64,000 nt of DNA, taken from Delftia acidovorans (GTDB taxonomy: Bacteria; Pseudomonadota; Gammaproteobacteria; Burkholderiales; Burkholderiaceae_C). The notes below the pieces were generated by a model. That model was not told the DNA's origin. It was given only the letters and a program-made list of their open reading frames with translations, and made no database searches. Shown here piece by piece: positions 15,747-23,850 of this stretch. The stretch spans positions 186,001-250,000 of the forward strand of contig JAITUC010000009.1 in the NCBI GenBank assembly GCA_031286585.1, given 5' to 3'. Position 1 is the stretch's first letter, and each line of letters begins with the position of its first letter. The position numbers and the translations under genes are program-made.

Positions 15747-17018
15747 ATGAACGCCATGACACAAGTGCTGAGCTCCATCGAGGCGCGGCTGGCGTCTCTC
15801 CCTGTTTCCGTGGCCGTGGTCCTGCCCTCGGGCCAGCGTGCGGGTCCTGCGGACGCGCAGGTGGTGCTGCATTTCCAGAGCATGGCGGCCATGGCCAGCC
15901 TGGCGGCCGGGCAGATAGGGACGCTGGGCAGTGCCATCGTGGAGGGGCTGGTGCGCATCGACGGCCGCATGCGCGACGTGATGACGGTGGCCGCCAGCCT
16001 GCTGCAGTCCGATCCGGTGCGCGGCACTTCGCACTGGTGGGTGCATGCCATGGCCCGCATGCGTTCCATGGCCGCGCACACGCTGGCGCGCGATGCCCAG
16101 CAGATCCAGTTCCACTACGACATCTCCGACGACTTCTACGGTCTGTGGCTGGACCCGCGCCGCGTCTATTCCTGCGCCTATTTCCGCGATCCGCAGATGA
16201 CGCTGGCCCAGGCCCAGGAGGCCAAGCTGGACCACATCTGCCGCAAGCTGGACCTGCGGCCCGGCGAGCGCTTCCTGGACATCGGCGCGGGCTGGGGCGC
16301 GCTGCTGCTGTGGGCGGCCGAGCACTACGGCGTCACGGCCACGGGCATCACGCTCTCGCGCAACCAGCACCGCCATGTGCAGCAGCTGATCGCCGAGCGA
16401 GGCCTGCAGGGCAAGGTGGACATGCAATTGCTGGACTACCGCGCGCTGGCGGCCAACCAGCCCTTCGACAAGATCGGCTCGGTGGGCATGTTTGAGCATG
16501 TGGGCCAGGCCCAGTTGCCCGAGTACTTCCAGACCGTGCACGGCCTGCTGCGCCCGGGCGGCATGGCGCTGATCCACGGCATCACGGCCGGCGGCGTGGA
16601 CAACACCGAGCTGGGCGCGGGCATGGGCGAGTTCATCGACCGCTACATCTTCCCGGGCGGCGAACTGCTGCATGTCAGCCGCGTGCTGCACGACATGGCG
16701 CGCAGCGGGCTGGAGATGGTGGACACGGAGAACCTGCGCCCCCACTACGCGCGCACGCTGTGGAGCTGGTCCGACGCGCTGGAGGCGCGCCTGCCCGAGG
16801 CCCAGCGCATCCTGGAGCAGCATGCCGGCGCCGACAGCGCCGCCAAGGTGCTGCGCGCCTACCGGCTCTACCTGGCCGGCTGCGCCATGGGCTTCGAGCG
16901 CGGCTGGATCGCCCTGCACCAGATGCTGTGCACGCATCCTGACGGCCAGCGGCAGAGCGGGCCCATGGTGGGTGCGCAATCGGGCTATGCTTTCAACCGC
17001 GAGTACATGTACCGCTGA
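15747..17018 (+). CDS. cfa: cyclopropane-fatty-acyl-phospholipid synthase family methyltransferase
   Basis: A 423-residue SAM-dependent methyltransferase that adds a methylene bridge to unsaturated phospholipid acyl chains. An N-terminal SCP2-like region of about 100 residues is followed by HYDISDDFYGLWLDP, the SAM motif DIGAGWGALLLW and GSVGMFEHVG, all typical of CFA synthases. The C-terminal helical part with ARTLWSWSDALE completes it. The ATG at 15747 is chosen over an upstream start whose residues look non-coding; an ATG at 15756 is also possible. It is a soluble, membrane-associated enzyme tied to envelope stress tolerance, in keeping with the eptA locus nearby. Confidence 0.9.
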   Translation: MNAMTQVLSSIEARLASLPVSVAVVLPSGQRAGPADAQVVLHFQSMAAMASLAAGQIGTLGSAIVEGLVRIDGRMRDVMTVAASLLQSDPVRGTSHWWVHAMARMRSMAAHTLARDAQQIQFHYDISDDFYGLWLDPRRVYSCAYFRDPQMTLAQAQEAKLDHICRKLDLRPGERFLDIGAGWGALLLWAAEHYGVTATGITLSRNQHRHVQQLIAERGLQGKVDMQLLDYRALAANQPFDKIGSVGMFEHVGQAQLPEYFQTVHGLLRPGGMALIHGITAGGVDNTELGAGMGEFIDRYIFPGGELLHVSRVLHDMARSGLEMVDTENLRPHYARTLWSWSDALEARLPEAQRILEQHAGADSAAKVLRAYRLYLAGCAMGFERGWIALHQMLCTHPDGQRQSGPMVGAQSGYAFNREYMYR

Positions 17019-17051
17019 GTGCATGACACGCCACACAGAAAAAGGATAGCC

Positions 17052-17381
17052 ATGCTCTACAAGTTCAAGTCCCGTGCCACGGCCGACGTCATCATGCTCG
17101 AATCCAACGGCCGCCAGGTCCTGGAGATCGTCGGCAAGACGCCCGGCGCCAGCGGCATCATCACCGTGCAGCAGATTCCCGCCGCCATCGAGGCGCTGGA
17201 GGCCGCCGTCGCCGACGACGACGCCCGCCGCAAGGCCAGCCAGGAAGAAGAGTCCCAGGATGGCGAGCAGGACAGCGCCGCAGCGGGCGCGCGCGACGCC
17301 GTCAGCCTGCGCCAGCGCGCCGCACCCATGATCGACATGCTGCGCCGCAGCGCCGCCGAAAACAGCGACGTCACCTGGTAG
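17052..17381 (+). CDS. DUF1840 domain protein
   Basis: A 109-residue small acidic protein. The N-terminal half, MLYKFKSRATADVIML through GKTPGASGIITVQQIPAAIEAL, is the DUF1840 core common in beta-proteobacteria. A highly charged Glu/Asp/Gln-rich middle and an LRQRAAPMIDMLRRS helix follow. The start is set by AAAAAGGATAGCC. The function is unknown. It follows the cfa gene by 33 bp and may be co-transcribed. Confidence 0.8.
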   Translation: MLYKFKSRATADVIMLESNGRQVLEIVGKTPGASGIITVQQIPAAIEALEAAVADDDARRKASQEEESQDGEQDSAAAGARDAVSLRQRAAPMIDMLRRSAAENSDVTW

Positions 17382-17423
17382 GTGGCTGCCGGCTTCCCCG
17401 GCTCCATCGGCGGCACCGGCCCG

Positions 17424-18407
17424 TCAGGCGTTGATGCCCTTCATGCCTTCCTCCGTATAGCGCTGCCCGGCCACGGGCAGCTCGTCGCTGGCGCGCCGCA
17501 GCTCGTCCAGCTCGGCGGGCGTCAGTGCCACGGACAGCGCGCCCAGGTTGTCCTGCAGATGGGTGATGCGCCGGGTGCCTGGAATCGGCACCACGTCCGG
17601 CCCCTGGGCCAGCAGCCAGGCCAGCGCGATCTGCGCGGGCGTGCTGCCCTTGCGCTGTGCCAGGGCCGATACGGCGCCCACCAGGGCCTGGTTGGTGTCG
17701 ATGTTGCCGGGCTGAAAGCGCGGCAGGCTGGCGCGGAAATCGCCCTGCTCGAAGGACGTTCCTCCATGAAAGCGCCCCGTGAGAAAGCCGCGCCCCAGCG
17801 GCGAATAGGCCACCAGCCCCACGCCCAGCTCGCGGCAGGCGGGCAGCACCTCGTCCTCCACCTCGCGCGTCCACAGCGAATACTCGGTCTGCACCGCCGC
17901 CACCGGGTGCACGGCATGGGCGCGGCGCAGCGTGGCCGCGCTGACTTCGCACAGGCCGATGCGGGCGATCTTGCCCTCCTGCACCAGCTGTGCCAGGCCT
18001 TGCATGGTCTCTTCGATGGGGCGCGTGGCATCGACGCGGTGCACGTAGTACAGGTCGATGCGCTCCACGCCCAGGCGCCGCAGCGAGTCTTCGCAGCTTT
18101 GCCGTGCGTACTGCGCGCTGTTGTCGATGCTGCGCCGGTACTCGCCGGCCTTGCGCACGATGCCGAATTTGGTGGCGATCTTCACGCGCGGGCGGCGCGT
18201 GGCCAGGAAGCGGCCGATCAGCTCCTCGTTGTGGTGCGGCCCGTAGACATCGGCCGTGTCCAGGAAGTCGATGCCGGACTCCACGGCATGGTCCAGCGCC
18301 TGCAGGGCCAGGGCATCGTCGCGCGGGCCATAGAACTCGCTCATGCCCATGCAGCCCAGCCCCAGGGCGGACACCTGCAGATCGTGGCCAAGTTTGCGTT
18401 GTTGCAT
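17424..18407 (-). CDS. aldo/keto reductase
   Basis: A 327-residue NADP(H)-dependent TIM-barrel oxidoreductase. The catalytic tetrad is visible: Asp and Tyr in FLDTADVYG, Lys in IATKFG and His in YYVHRVD. The C-terminal cofactor segment IPGTRRITHLQDNLGA is present. The start at 18407 (MQQRKLG) follows AGAGGATATGCA. Similar enzymes detoxify aldehydes or methylglyoxal. It is divergent from a LysR regulator that probably controls it. The frame stays open far upstream across the LysR gene, but that part is not coding. Confidence 0.93.
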   Translation of the reverse strand: MQQRKLGHDLQVSALGLGCMGMSEFYGPRDDALALQALDHAVESGIDFLDTADVYGPHHNEELIGRFLATRRPRVKIATKFGIVRKAGEYRRSIDNSAQYARQSCEDSLRRLGVERIDLYYVHRVDATRPIEETMQGLAQLVQEGKIARIGLCEVSAATLRRAHAVHPVAAVQTEYSLWTREVEDEVLPACRELGVGLVAYSPLGRGFLTGRFHGGTSFEQGDFRASLPRFQPGNIDTNQALVGAVSALAQRKGSTPAQIALAWLLAQGPDVVPIPGTRRITHLQDNLGALSVALTPAELDELRRASDELPVAGQRYTEEGMKGINA

Positions 18408-18490
18408 TGCATATCCTCTTGCTGAAACAAGGGGCCAGTATGGTTTTCCGAAGCGGCCTTGCCTACTGAGAAAATCGCGCTTTGATCTTC

Positions 18491-18513
18491 CATTTCCGGA
18501 AAGCATTTCCGGA
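18491..18513. promoter_or_regulatory. tandem CATTTCCGGA repeats in the LysR/aldo-keto reductase divergent promoter
   Basis: CATTTCCGGA occurs at 18491-18500 and again at 18504-18513, 13 bp apart, with partly palindromic TTTCCGGAAA at the first copy. They lie in the 135 bp between the two divergent starts, 30-52 bp before the LysR start, where a LysR-type autoregulator normally binds. Confidence 0.5.
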
Positions 18514-18542
18514 GACATTCCCAAAAACAAAGGAGCATTCCA

Positions 18543-19472
18543 TTGCAGTGGGACGACGCCCGCATCTTCCTGGCCATTGCCCGCGCCGGCAGCCTGAGCG
18601 GCGCCTCGGCCGCGCTGGGGCTGGGCGTGGCCACGGTCTCGCGCCGGCTGGACCGGCTGGAGTCCGCGCTGGCCATGCCGCTGTTCAGCCGCCACCACAG
18701 CGGCTATCGGCTCACGGCCGACGGGCAGGCGCTGCTGGCCCCGGCCGAGGCGCTGGAGCAGGCGGCCCAGGCCCTGGGCGATGCCGCGCAAAGCCAGGCA
18801 CAGGTTGCGGGCGTGGTGCGGCTGGCCACGGCCGAGAACCTGGCCAACCCGCTGATCGCGCCCTCGCTGGCCCATCTGTTCGCCCGCCACCCGGGTCTGC
18901 GCGTGCAGCTGGTCAGCGGCGTGCAGACGCTGAACCTGCACCGGCGCGACGCCGACCTGGCCGTGCGCATGACCCAGCCCGAGGCCGGTCACCTCACGAT
19001 ACGGCGCCTGGGCACGCTGGGCTTCGGCCTGTACGGATCGGCCCGCTATGTGCAAGGCCGCGCAGGCGGAAACGGAAGCGCGGGCACCCACGGCCCGGAC
19101 CCGTTCGAGGGCGATGCCTTCATCGGCTGGGACGACAGCCATGCCCACCTGCCCGCCGCCCGATGGATGGCGAACACCCTGCGCGGGCGGCCCTGCCGGC
19201 TGGAGACCAATACCCTGTCGGCACAACGGGCCGCGGCCGAGGCGGGCCTGGGCCTGGCCGTGCTGCCGCATTTCCTGGCCCGGCAGGCGGGGCTGGTCTG
19301 CGTGGCGCGGCAACTGGGCGCGGACCAGCCCATCTGGCTGGCCATGCATGCCGACCTGGCCCATTCGCGGCGCGTGCGTGCCGTGGCCGACCACCTCATT
19401 GAACTGTTTGAAGCGCATCGCGCCGAACTGGACGGCACGGCCGCCGCCGGACCACAGGCCGCGCCGTGTTAA
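18543..19472 (+). CDS. LysR-family transcriptional regulator
   Basis: 309 residues. The N-terminal winged helix (FLAIARAGSLSGASAALGLGVATVSRRLDRLE) is typical of LysR proteins, and a periplasmic-binding-like effector domain follows. The start is a TTG at 18543, supported by a strong AAAGGAG eight bases upstream and by the first residues MQWDDARIFL matching the family start. It is divergent from the aldo/keto reductase, its likely target. The effector is unknown. Confidence 0.9.
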   Translation: MQWDDARIFLAIARAGSLSGASAALGLGVATVSRRLDRLESALAMPLFSRHHSGYRLTADGQALLAPAEALEQAAQALGDAAQSQAQVAGVVRLATAENLANPLIAPSLAHLFARHPGLRVQLVSGVQTLNLHRRDADLAVRMTQPEAGHLTIRRLGTLGFGLYGSARYVQGRAGGNGSAGTHGPDPFEGDAFIGWDDSHAHLPAARWMANTLRGRPCRLETNTLSAQRAAAEAGLGLAVLPHFLARQAGLVCVARQLGADQPIWLAMHADLAHSRRVRAVADHLIELFEAHRAELDGTAAAGPQAAPC

Positions 19473-19510
19473 ACACGCCTGCACAGATTGCGGCACAAGA
19501 AAGGATTTCC

Positions 19511-20044
19511 ATGCACCGCCTCCGCCAGCGCTTGCGCCTGCGTCATTCCTCCCGACTCCTGCCCTGGCTGGGCGCGCTGGCCGCCACGCTGGCGCTGGCC
19601 GCCTGCGCCGACAGGCCCAAGGCGCCCGCCGGCCCGCAGGCGCCCCCGGGAGCGGCGGCTGCCGTCTATTCGCTGCTGTTTATCGACAACGCCTCCAACC
19701 TCGGCCCCAAGGCGGCGGCCTACTGCATAGGCAATGGCCGGGGCTGGGCGCTGCTGGACCCCGATGCGGGCACGCTGGCCCGGTTCGCCGGCCAGACCCA
19801 GGTGCGGCCGGCGTCGGCCTGCGACGTGGGCAAGGGCGGAGAGCAGGTGCTGGACCGGGCCAGCGGCCGGCCGGCGCTGATGTTCGGCGTCGAACTCGTG
19901 CACTGCACGGCCTCGGGATCGCAATGCCTGATGCGCGGCAGCTACTACGAAGGCCCTGGCAACACGCAGAGCAACCTCTACAACGCAAGCCAGCGCGGCG
20001 GCAACTGGCAGGCCGTGATGGCGCTGCGCGGGCCGGCTCCCTGA
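19511..20044 (+). CDS. predicted lipoprotein of unknown function
   Basis: 177 residues. The ATG at 19511 follows AGAAAGGATTTCC. A basic n-region, a hydrophobic core and a lipobox LALAAC give a lipoprotein signal. The mature part has four cysteines that may pair (in AAYCIG, ASACDV, VHCTAS and SQCLMRG) and no recognised domain. It follows the LysR gene by 38 bp and ends before a strong terminator. Confidence 0.7.
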   Translation: MHRLRQRLRLRHSSRLLPWLGALAATLALAACADRPKAPAGPQAPPGAAAAVYSLLFIDNASNLGPKAAAYCIGNGRGWALLDPDAGTLARFAGQTQVRPASACDVGKGGEQVLDRASGRPALMFGVELVHCTASGSQCLMRGSYYEGPGNTQSNLYNASQRGGNWQAVMALRGPAP

Positions 20045-20094
20045 GCCGGGGCCCTCTCTGTCCCTCCCTGATCCTTCCTTGCTCGCCCATGAAA

Positions 20095-20116
20095 AAGCCC
20101 GGCCGAAGCCGGGCTT
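20095..20116. terminator. intrinsic terminator
   Basis: AAGCCCGGC (20095-20103) pairs with 20108-20116 around a CGAA tetraloop. It is preceded by an A-run on the plus strand (a T-run on the minus strand), so it best serves the minus-strand gene ending at 20164, but it also lies 50 bp after the plus-strand lipoprotein gene. Confidence 0.75.
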
Positions 20117-20163
20117 GATCGTGGTTGCAACCGGGCGATCCGTCGCGGTGGTGGTCCTAGGGA

Positions 20164-21153
20164 TCAGTCGGCGTAGGTGCCGGCTGCCTTGATGACCTTG
20201 CCCCACTTCTCGATCTCGGCCTGGACGAACTTCTTGTGGCCTTCGGGCTCGATGCGGCCGTCGCTGGCGATCACGGCGCCCAGGGCTTCCTGGCGCTTGA
20301 TGAACTCCGGGTCCTTCAGGGCGGCCTTCATGGCCTCGTTGACCTTCTTGACGATGTCGGCCGGCGTGCCCTTGGGCGCGTACAGGCCGTGCCAGATGGT
20401 GACCTGGAAGTCGGGCACGCCCACTTCGGCCAGCGTCGGCAGGTCCTTGAGCGCGGGCATGACCAGGCGCTTGGGCGTGGTCACGGCATAGGCCTGGACC
20501 TTCTTGGCAGTGATCTGGCCCGTGGTGTTGGTGGTCTGGTCGCACAGCAGGTCGACCTGGTTGCCGATCAGGTCGGCGATGGCCGGCGCGGCGCCCTTGT
20601 AGGGCACGGGCGTCATTTCGGTCTTCATGGAGGCCTGCAGCATCAGGCCGCACAGGTGGGAGGCGGAACCGATGCCGGCGTTGGCCAGGTTGACCTTGCC
20701 CTGGTTCTTGCCGATCCAGTCCTTGACCTCGGCGAAGTTCTTGGCCGGCAGGCTGGGGCGGCCGATCAGGGTCATGGGCACGTCGTTGATGATGCCGGCG
20801 TACTCGAAGTCGTTGAGCACGTTGAACGACAGCTTGCGGTACAGCGACGGGATCGTGGACATGCCGATGTGGTTGATCAGCAGCGTGTAGCCGTCAGGAC
20901 GGGCACGTGCGGCCTTGGCCGTGCCGATGGTGCTGCCGGCACCGTCGGCGTTGTCCACCACGATGGTGGCATTGTTCAACTGCTTGCGCATGGACTCGGC
21001 CAGATCGCGGGCCACCTTGTCGGTCGGACCACCTGCGGTGAACGGCACGATGAGGGTGATCGTCTTGCCTGCGGCAGGATAGTCCTGCGCGTGGGCGCCA
21101 ACGGCTGCACCGGCTGCCAGCGCAATGGCTGCGATCTTGAACAATGCTTTCAT
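20164..21153 (-). CDS. Bug/TctC-family tripartite tricarboxylate transporter substrate-binding protein
   Basis: A 329-residue periplasmic receptor. The ATG at 21153 follows TTGGAGACACT and gives a signal peptide MKALFKIAAIALAAG ending AHA. The Bug fold markers are present: ITLIVPFTAGGPTDKVAR for the ligand carboxylate, and HLCGLMLQAS with VPYKGAAPAIADLIGNQVDLL. Such receptors bind carboxylic or aromatic acids for TctAB permeases; Comamonadaceae carry many without adjacent permeases, and that is the case here. The ligand is unknown. The 240 bp upstream region is free of genes and holds a short TTTGCC/GGCAAA hairpin (21200-21217). Confidence 0.92.
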   Translation of the reverse strand: MKALFKIAAIALAAGAAVGAHAQDYPAAGKTITLIVPFTAGGPTDKVARDLAESMRKQLNNATIVVDNADGAGSTIGTAKAARARPDGYTLLINHIGMSTIPSLYRKLSFNVLNDFEYAGIINDVPMTLIGRPSLPAKNFAEVKDWIGKNQGKVNLANAGIGSASHLCGLMLQASMKTEMTPVPYKGAAPAIADLIGNQVDLLCDQTTNTTGQITAKKVQAYAVTTPKRLVMPALKDLPTLAEVGVPDFQVTIWHGLYAPKGTPADIVKKVNEAMKAALKDPEFIKRQEALGAVIASDGRIEPEGHKKFVQAEIEKWGKVIKAAGTYAD

Positions 21154-21394
21154 AGTGTCTCCAAGTAAATAGCGTGCAAATGATAGGGGGCGATGCGCAT
21201 TTGCCTTCGAGGGCAAACACGCAAGAGAAACCGAATGCACGAGGAGACGGATTTTAAGAATTGTTTCTATTGCACCGCAGCAGATTCCCTTGCCATTGAT
21301 CTAGTGCAAACCCTGGTAGTCTTGACAGGGGTCATGTTTTCAGGGTCTGCGACGGATGCTTGGCGGCGAGGCCGCCGCCCCCGCACCTCGGTGG

Positions 21395-22642
21395 CTACTT
21401 GTACGACCGGGCGTCTTCGATCACCTTCCCGTCATTGGGCAGGGTGCCCGGCAGCACCATCTGCACGTCGCCGCGCAGCTTGGTGACTTCGCGCACGGCA
21501 TCGGACAACTGCTGGGCCAGGCCCGGCGAGGTTTCGCGGGTTTCGACCAGCAGTTGCATCTGGTCGTTGGCCATCTCGCCCGTGACCACCAGCCGCGCCC
21601 GCTCCACCTGGGGAAAGCGGCGCACGACGTCGGCAATCTGGCCCGGGTGCACGAACATGCCGCGCACCTTGGTGGTCTGGTCGGCACGCCCCATCCAGCC
21701 CTTGATGCGTGCGTTGGTGCGGCCCGTGGGGCACTGGCCGGGCAGCACGGCAGAGAGGTCGCCCGTGCCGAACCGGATCAGCGGGTAGTCGGGGTTGAAC
21801 GTGGTGATCACCAGTTCGCCCACCTCGCCGGGGGCCACCGGGTCGCCCGTACCGGGGCGCACGATCTCGACGATGACCTGCTCGTCCAGCACCAGGCCTT
21901 CGCGGGCCTCGGTCTCGTAGGCGATCAGGCCCAGGTCGGCCGTGGCATAGCACTGGTAGCCCGCGATGCCGCGCTCGGCCAGCCAGTCGCGCAACGAGGG
22001 CGGGAAGGCCTCGCCCGAGACCATGGCCTTGGTCACGGAGGGGATGGGCAGGCCCATCTCCAGGGACTTTTCCACAATGATCTTGAGGAAGCTGGGCGTG
22101 CCCACGTAGCCGGCGGGCCGCAGGTCGGCCATGGCCTGCACCTGCTGCTCGGTCTGGCCCGTGCCGCCTGCGAACACCGTGCAGCCCAGCGCATGGGCGC
22201 CGCTTTCCATCATCGAGCCCGCAGGCACGAAGTGGTAGCTGAAGCAGTTGTGCACCAGCTCGCCGGGCCGAAAGCCCGAGGCATGCAGCGCGCGCGCCAT
22301 GCGCCAGTAGTCGGGGCGGCGGCTTTCGGGCTCGTAGATGGGGCCGGGGCTGCAGAACAGGCGCGGCATGGGCTGGCCCAGGCCGATGGCGTTGAAGCCG
22401 CCGAAGATCTGCGCTGGCCGCTGCTCGGCCTGGCGCTGCAGCAGCTCGTACTTGCGCGTCACCGGCAGGCGGGCCAAAGCCTCGCGGCTGGTGATCTGCG
22501 CGGCATCGACGCCGGCCAGGATCTGGGCGAAGGCGGCCGAGTGTTGCTGCGCATGCGCGATCTGCCGGGGCAGGGCGGCCAGCAGTGCCGCTTCGCGTTC
22601 GTCAGGGGTGCGCGTCTCCAGCGCGTCGTAGAAGGCACTCAT
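21395..22642 (-). CDS. phenylacetate-CoA ligase (PaaK)-like AMP-forming enzyme
   Basis: 415 residues of the PaaK-like ANL fold. Late motifs are clear: YQCYATADLGLIAYET, PLIRFGTGDLS for AMP binding, and a C-terminal domain with VRGMFVHPGQIADV and the final DGKVIEDAR lysine region. The canonical SSGTTG phosphate loop is not seen; the matching region reads FCSPGPIYEPES. Members of this subfamily next to LIV transporters share such variants, so it may still be active. It is the last gene of the LIV operon and could activate an imported aromatic or branched acid. Confidence 0.83.
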   Translation of the reverse strand: MSAFYDALETRTPDEREAALLAALPRQIAHAQQHSAAFAQILAGVDAAQITSREALARLPVTRKYELLQRQAEQRPAQIFGGFNAIGLGQPMPRLFCSPGPIYEPESRRPDYWRMARALHASGFRPGELVHNCFSYHFVPAGSMMESGAHALGCTVFAGGTGQTEQQVQAMADLRPAGYVGTPSFLKIIVEKSLEMGLPIPSVTKAMVSGEAFPPSLRDWLAERGIAGYQCYATADLGLIAYETEAREGLVLDEQVIVEIVRPGTGDPVAPGEVGELVITTFNPDYPLIRFGTGDLSAVLPGQCPTGRTNARIKGWMGRADQTTKVRGMFVHPGQIADVVRRFPQVERARLVVTGEMANDQMQLLVETRETSPGLAQQLSDAVREVTKLRGDVQMVLPGTLPNDGKVIEDARSYK

Positions 22643-22750
22643 GGCTAGTCCTGTAGGTGGAAAGGGCAGATGGAGTCCGGCCAGTGGTGAAAGAAAGATT
22701 CCAACAATCCTTGTGCCGCCCCTTGCCCGCGAAACCGGCGCGGCCCAACC

Positions 22751-22830
22751 CCAGGGACACCGAGGAAGGGCCGCCCCGCACCGAGGGTGTCGTCCCCCTC
22801 AGGGGGAAGGCGCGAAGCGACTCAGGGGGT
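22751..22830 (-). repeat. intergenic repeat family, copy B (between livF and the PaaK-like gene)
   Basis: A copy with the blocks AGGGACACCGAGGAAGGGCC, CACCGAGGGTGTCG, CCCCCTCAGGGGGAAGG and CGCGAAGCGACTCAGGGGGT. The central GTAGAGAG hairpin block is shortened. On the minus strand it begins a few bases after the livF stop codon at 22833. Confidence 0.92.
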
Positions 22831-22832
22831 AT

Positions 22833-23666
22833 TCATGCAAGCCAACGTTTTCTGCGCTTGTAGCTTTTCACGTCCTTGAAGCTTTTGCGCTCGCCGCCGC
22901 CCACGCCCAGGTAGAACTCCTTGACGTCCTCGTTGCTGGCGAGGTCCGAGGCCGCGCCGTCCATGACGATGCGGCCGCTTTCCATGATGTAGCCGTAGTC
23001 CGAGTATTTGAGCGCCATGTTGGTGTTCTGCTCGGCCAGCAGGAAGGTGACCTTTTCCTTGCTGTTGAGGTCCCGGACGATGTTGAACACCTCCTCGACG
23101 ATCTGCGGGGCCAGGCCCATCGAGGGCTCGTCCAGCAGCACCATGCGCGGATTAGCCATCAGCGCGCGGCCGATGGCGCACATCTGCTGCTCGCCGCCCG
23201 AGGTGTAGGCGGCCTGCGAGGTGCGGCGCGTCTTCAGGCGCGGAAAGTAGTTGTAGACCTTCTCGAGGTTGGCCGCGATCTCGCCCTTGTCGGTGCGCGT
23301 GTAGCTGCCGGTCATGAGGTTTTCCTCGATGGTCAGGTGGGCGAAGCAGTGCCGCCCCTCCATGACCTGGACCACGCCGCGCTGCACCAGCTCGGAGGGC
23401 GTGAGGCTTTCGATGCGCTCGCCCTCCAGCTCGATCGTGCCCTTGGTCACCTCGCCGCGCTCGCCCTTGAGCAGGTTGGAGATGGCGCGCAGCGTCGTGG
23501 TCTTGCCCGCGCCGTTGCCGCCCAGGATGGCCACGATGCTCTCGCGCGGCACCTGGAGCGAAACGCCCTTGAGCACCAGGATCACATGGTTGTAGATGAC
23601 TTCGATGCCATTGACCACGAGCAGCGTATCGCTGGCGGCCGGGGCGGAGGTGGGTGCGGTGGTCAT
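22833..23666 (-). CDS. livF: branched-chain amino acid-type ABC transporter ATP-binding protein LivF
   Basis: About 277 residues from the ATG at 23666 (MTTAPTS); an alternative ATG at 23678 adds four residues. P-loop GGNGAGKTTT, signature TSGGEQQM and Walker B VLLDEP are present, with a switch region AEQNTNMAL typical of LivF rather than LivG. The C-terminus is an unusually basic tail (KSYKRRKRW). It is one of the two ATPases of the LIV-type importer whose other parts are encoded upstream on the same strand. Confidence 0.92.
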   Translation of the reverse strand: MTTAPTSAPAASDTLLVVNGIEVIYNHVILVLKGVSLQVPRESIVAILGGNGAGKTTTLRAISNLLKGERGEVTKGTIELEGERIESLTPSELVQRGVVQVMEGRHCFAHLTIEENLMTGSYTRTDKGEIAANLEKVYNYFPRLKTRRTSQAAYTSGGEQQMCAIGRALMANPRMVLLDEPSMGLAPQIVEEVFNIVRDLNSKEKVTFLLAEQNTNMALKYSDYGYIMESGRIVMDGAASDLASNEDVKEFYLGVGGGERKSFKDVKSYKRRKRWLA

Positions 23667-23750
23667 GGCGTCGTCCATGGGCGTTGATACGAAAGCGGAG
23701 TGCGGGGCCGCAACTCTCGAAGCATCTCTGCGCGGGGCATGCCCCAACTC

Positions 23751-23850
23751 AGGGACACCGAGGAAGGGCCGCCCCGCACCGAGGGTGTCGTCCCCCTCCC
23801 CCCGCGAAGCGGGTAGAGAGGGGGAAGGCGCGCAAGCGCCTCAGGGGGTG
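23751..23850 (-). repeat. intergenic repeat family, copy C (between the binding-protein gene and livF)
   Basis: A full-length copy with the hairpin CCCCCTCCCCCCGCGAAGCG...GTAGAGAGGGGG and the terminal CTCAGGGGGTG. The stop codon and last two codons of the binding-protein gene lie inside this repeat, on the minus strand reading ACC CCC TGA. Confidence 0.93.

Noticed and set aside
17424..19496. A 690-codon minus-strand open frame running from the aldo/keto reductase through the LysR gene
   Set aside because: Only the last 327 codons read as protein (aldo/keto reductase, with its own ribosome-binding site). The upstream part is the antisense of a well-supported LysR gene.
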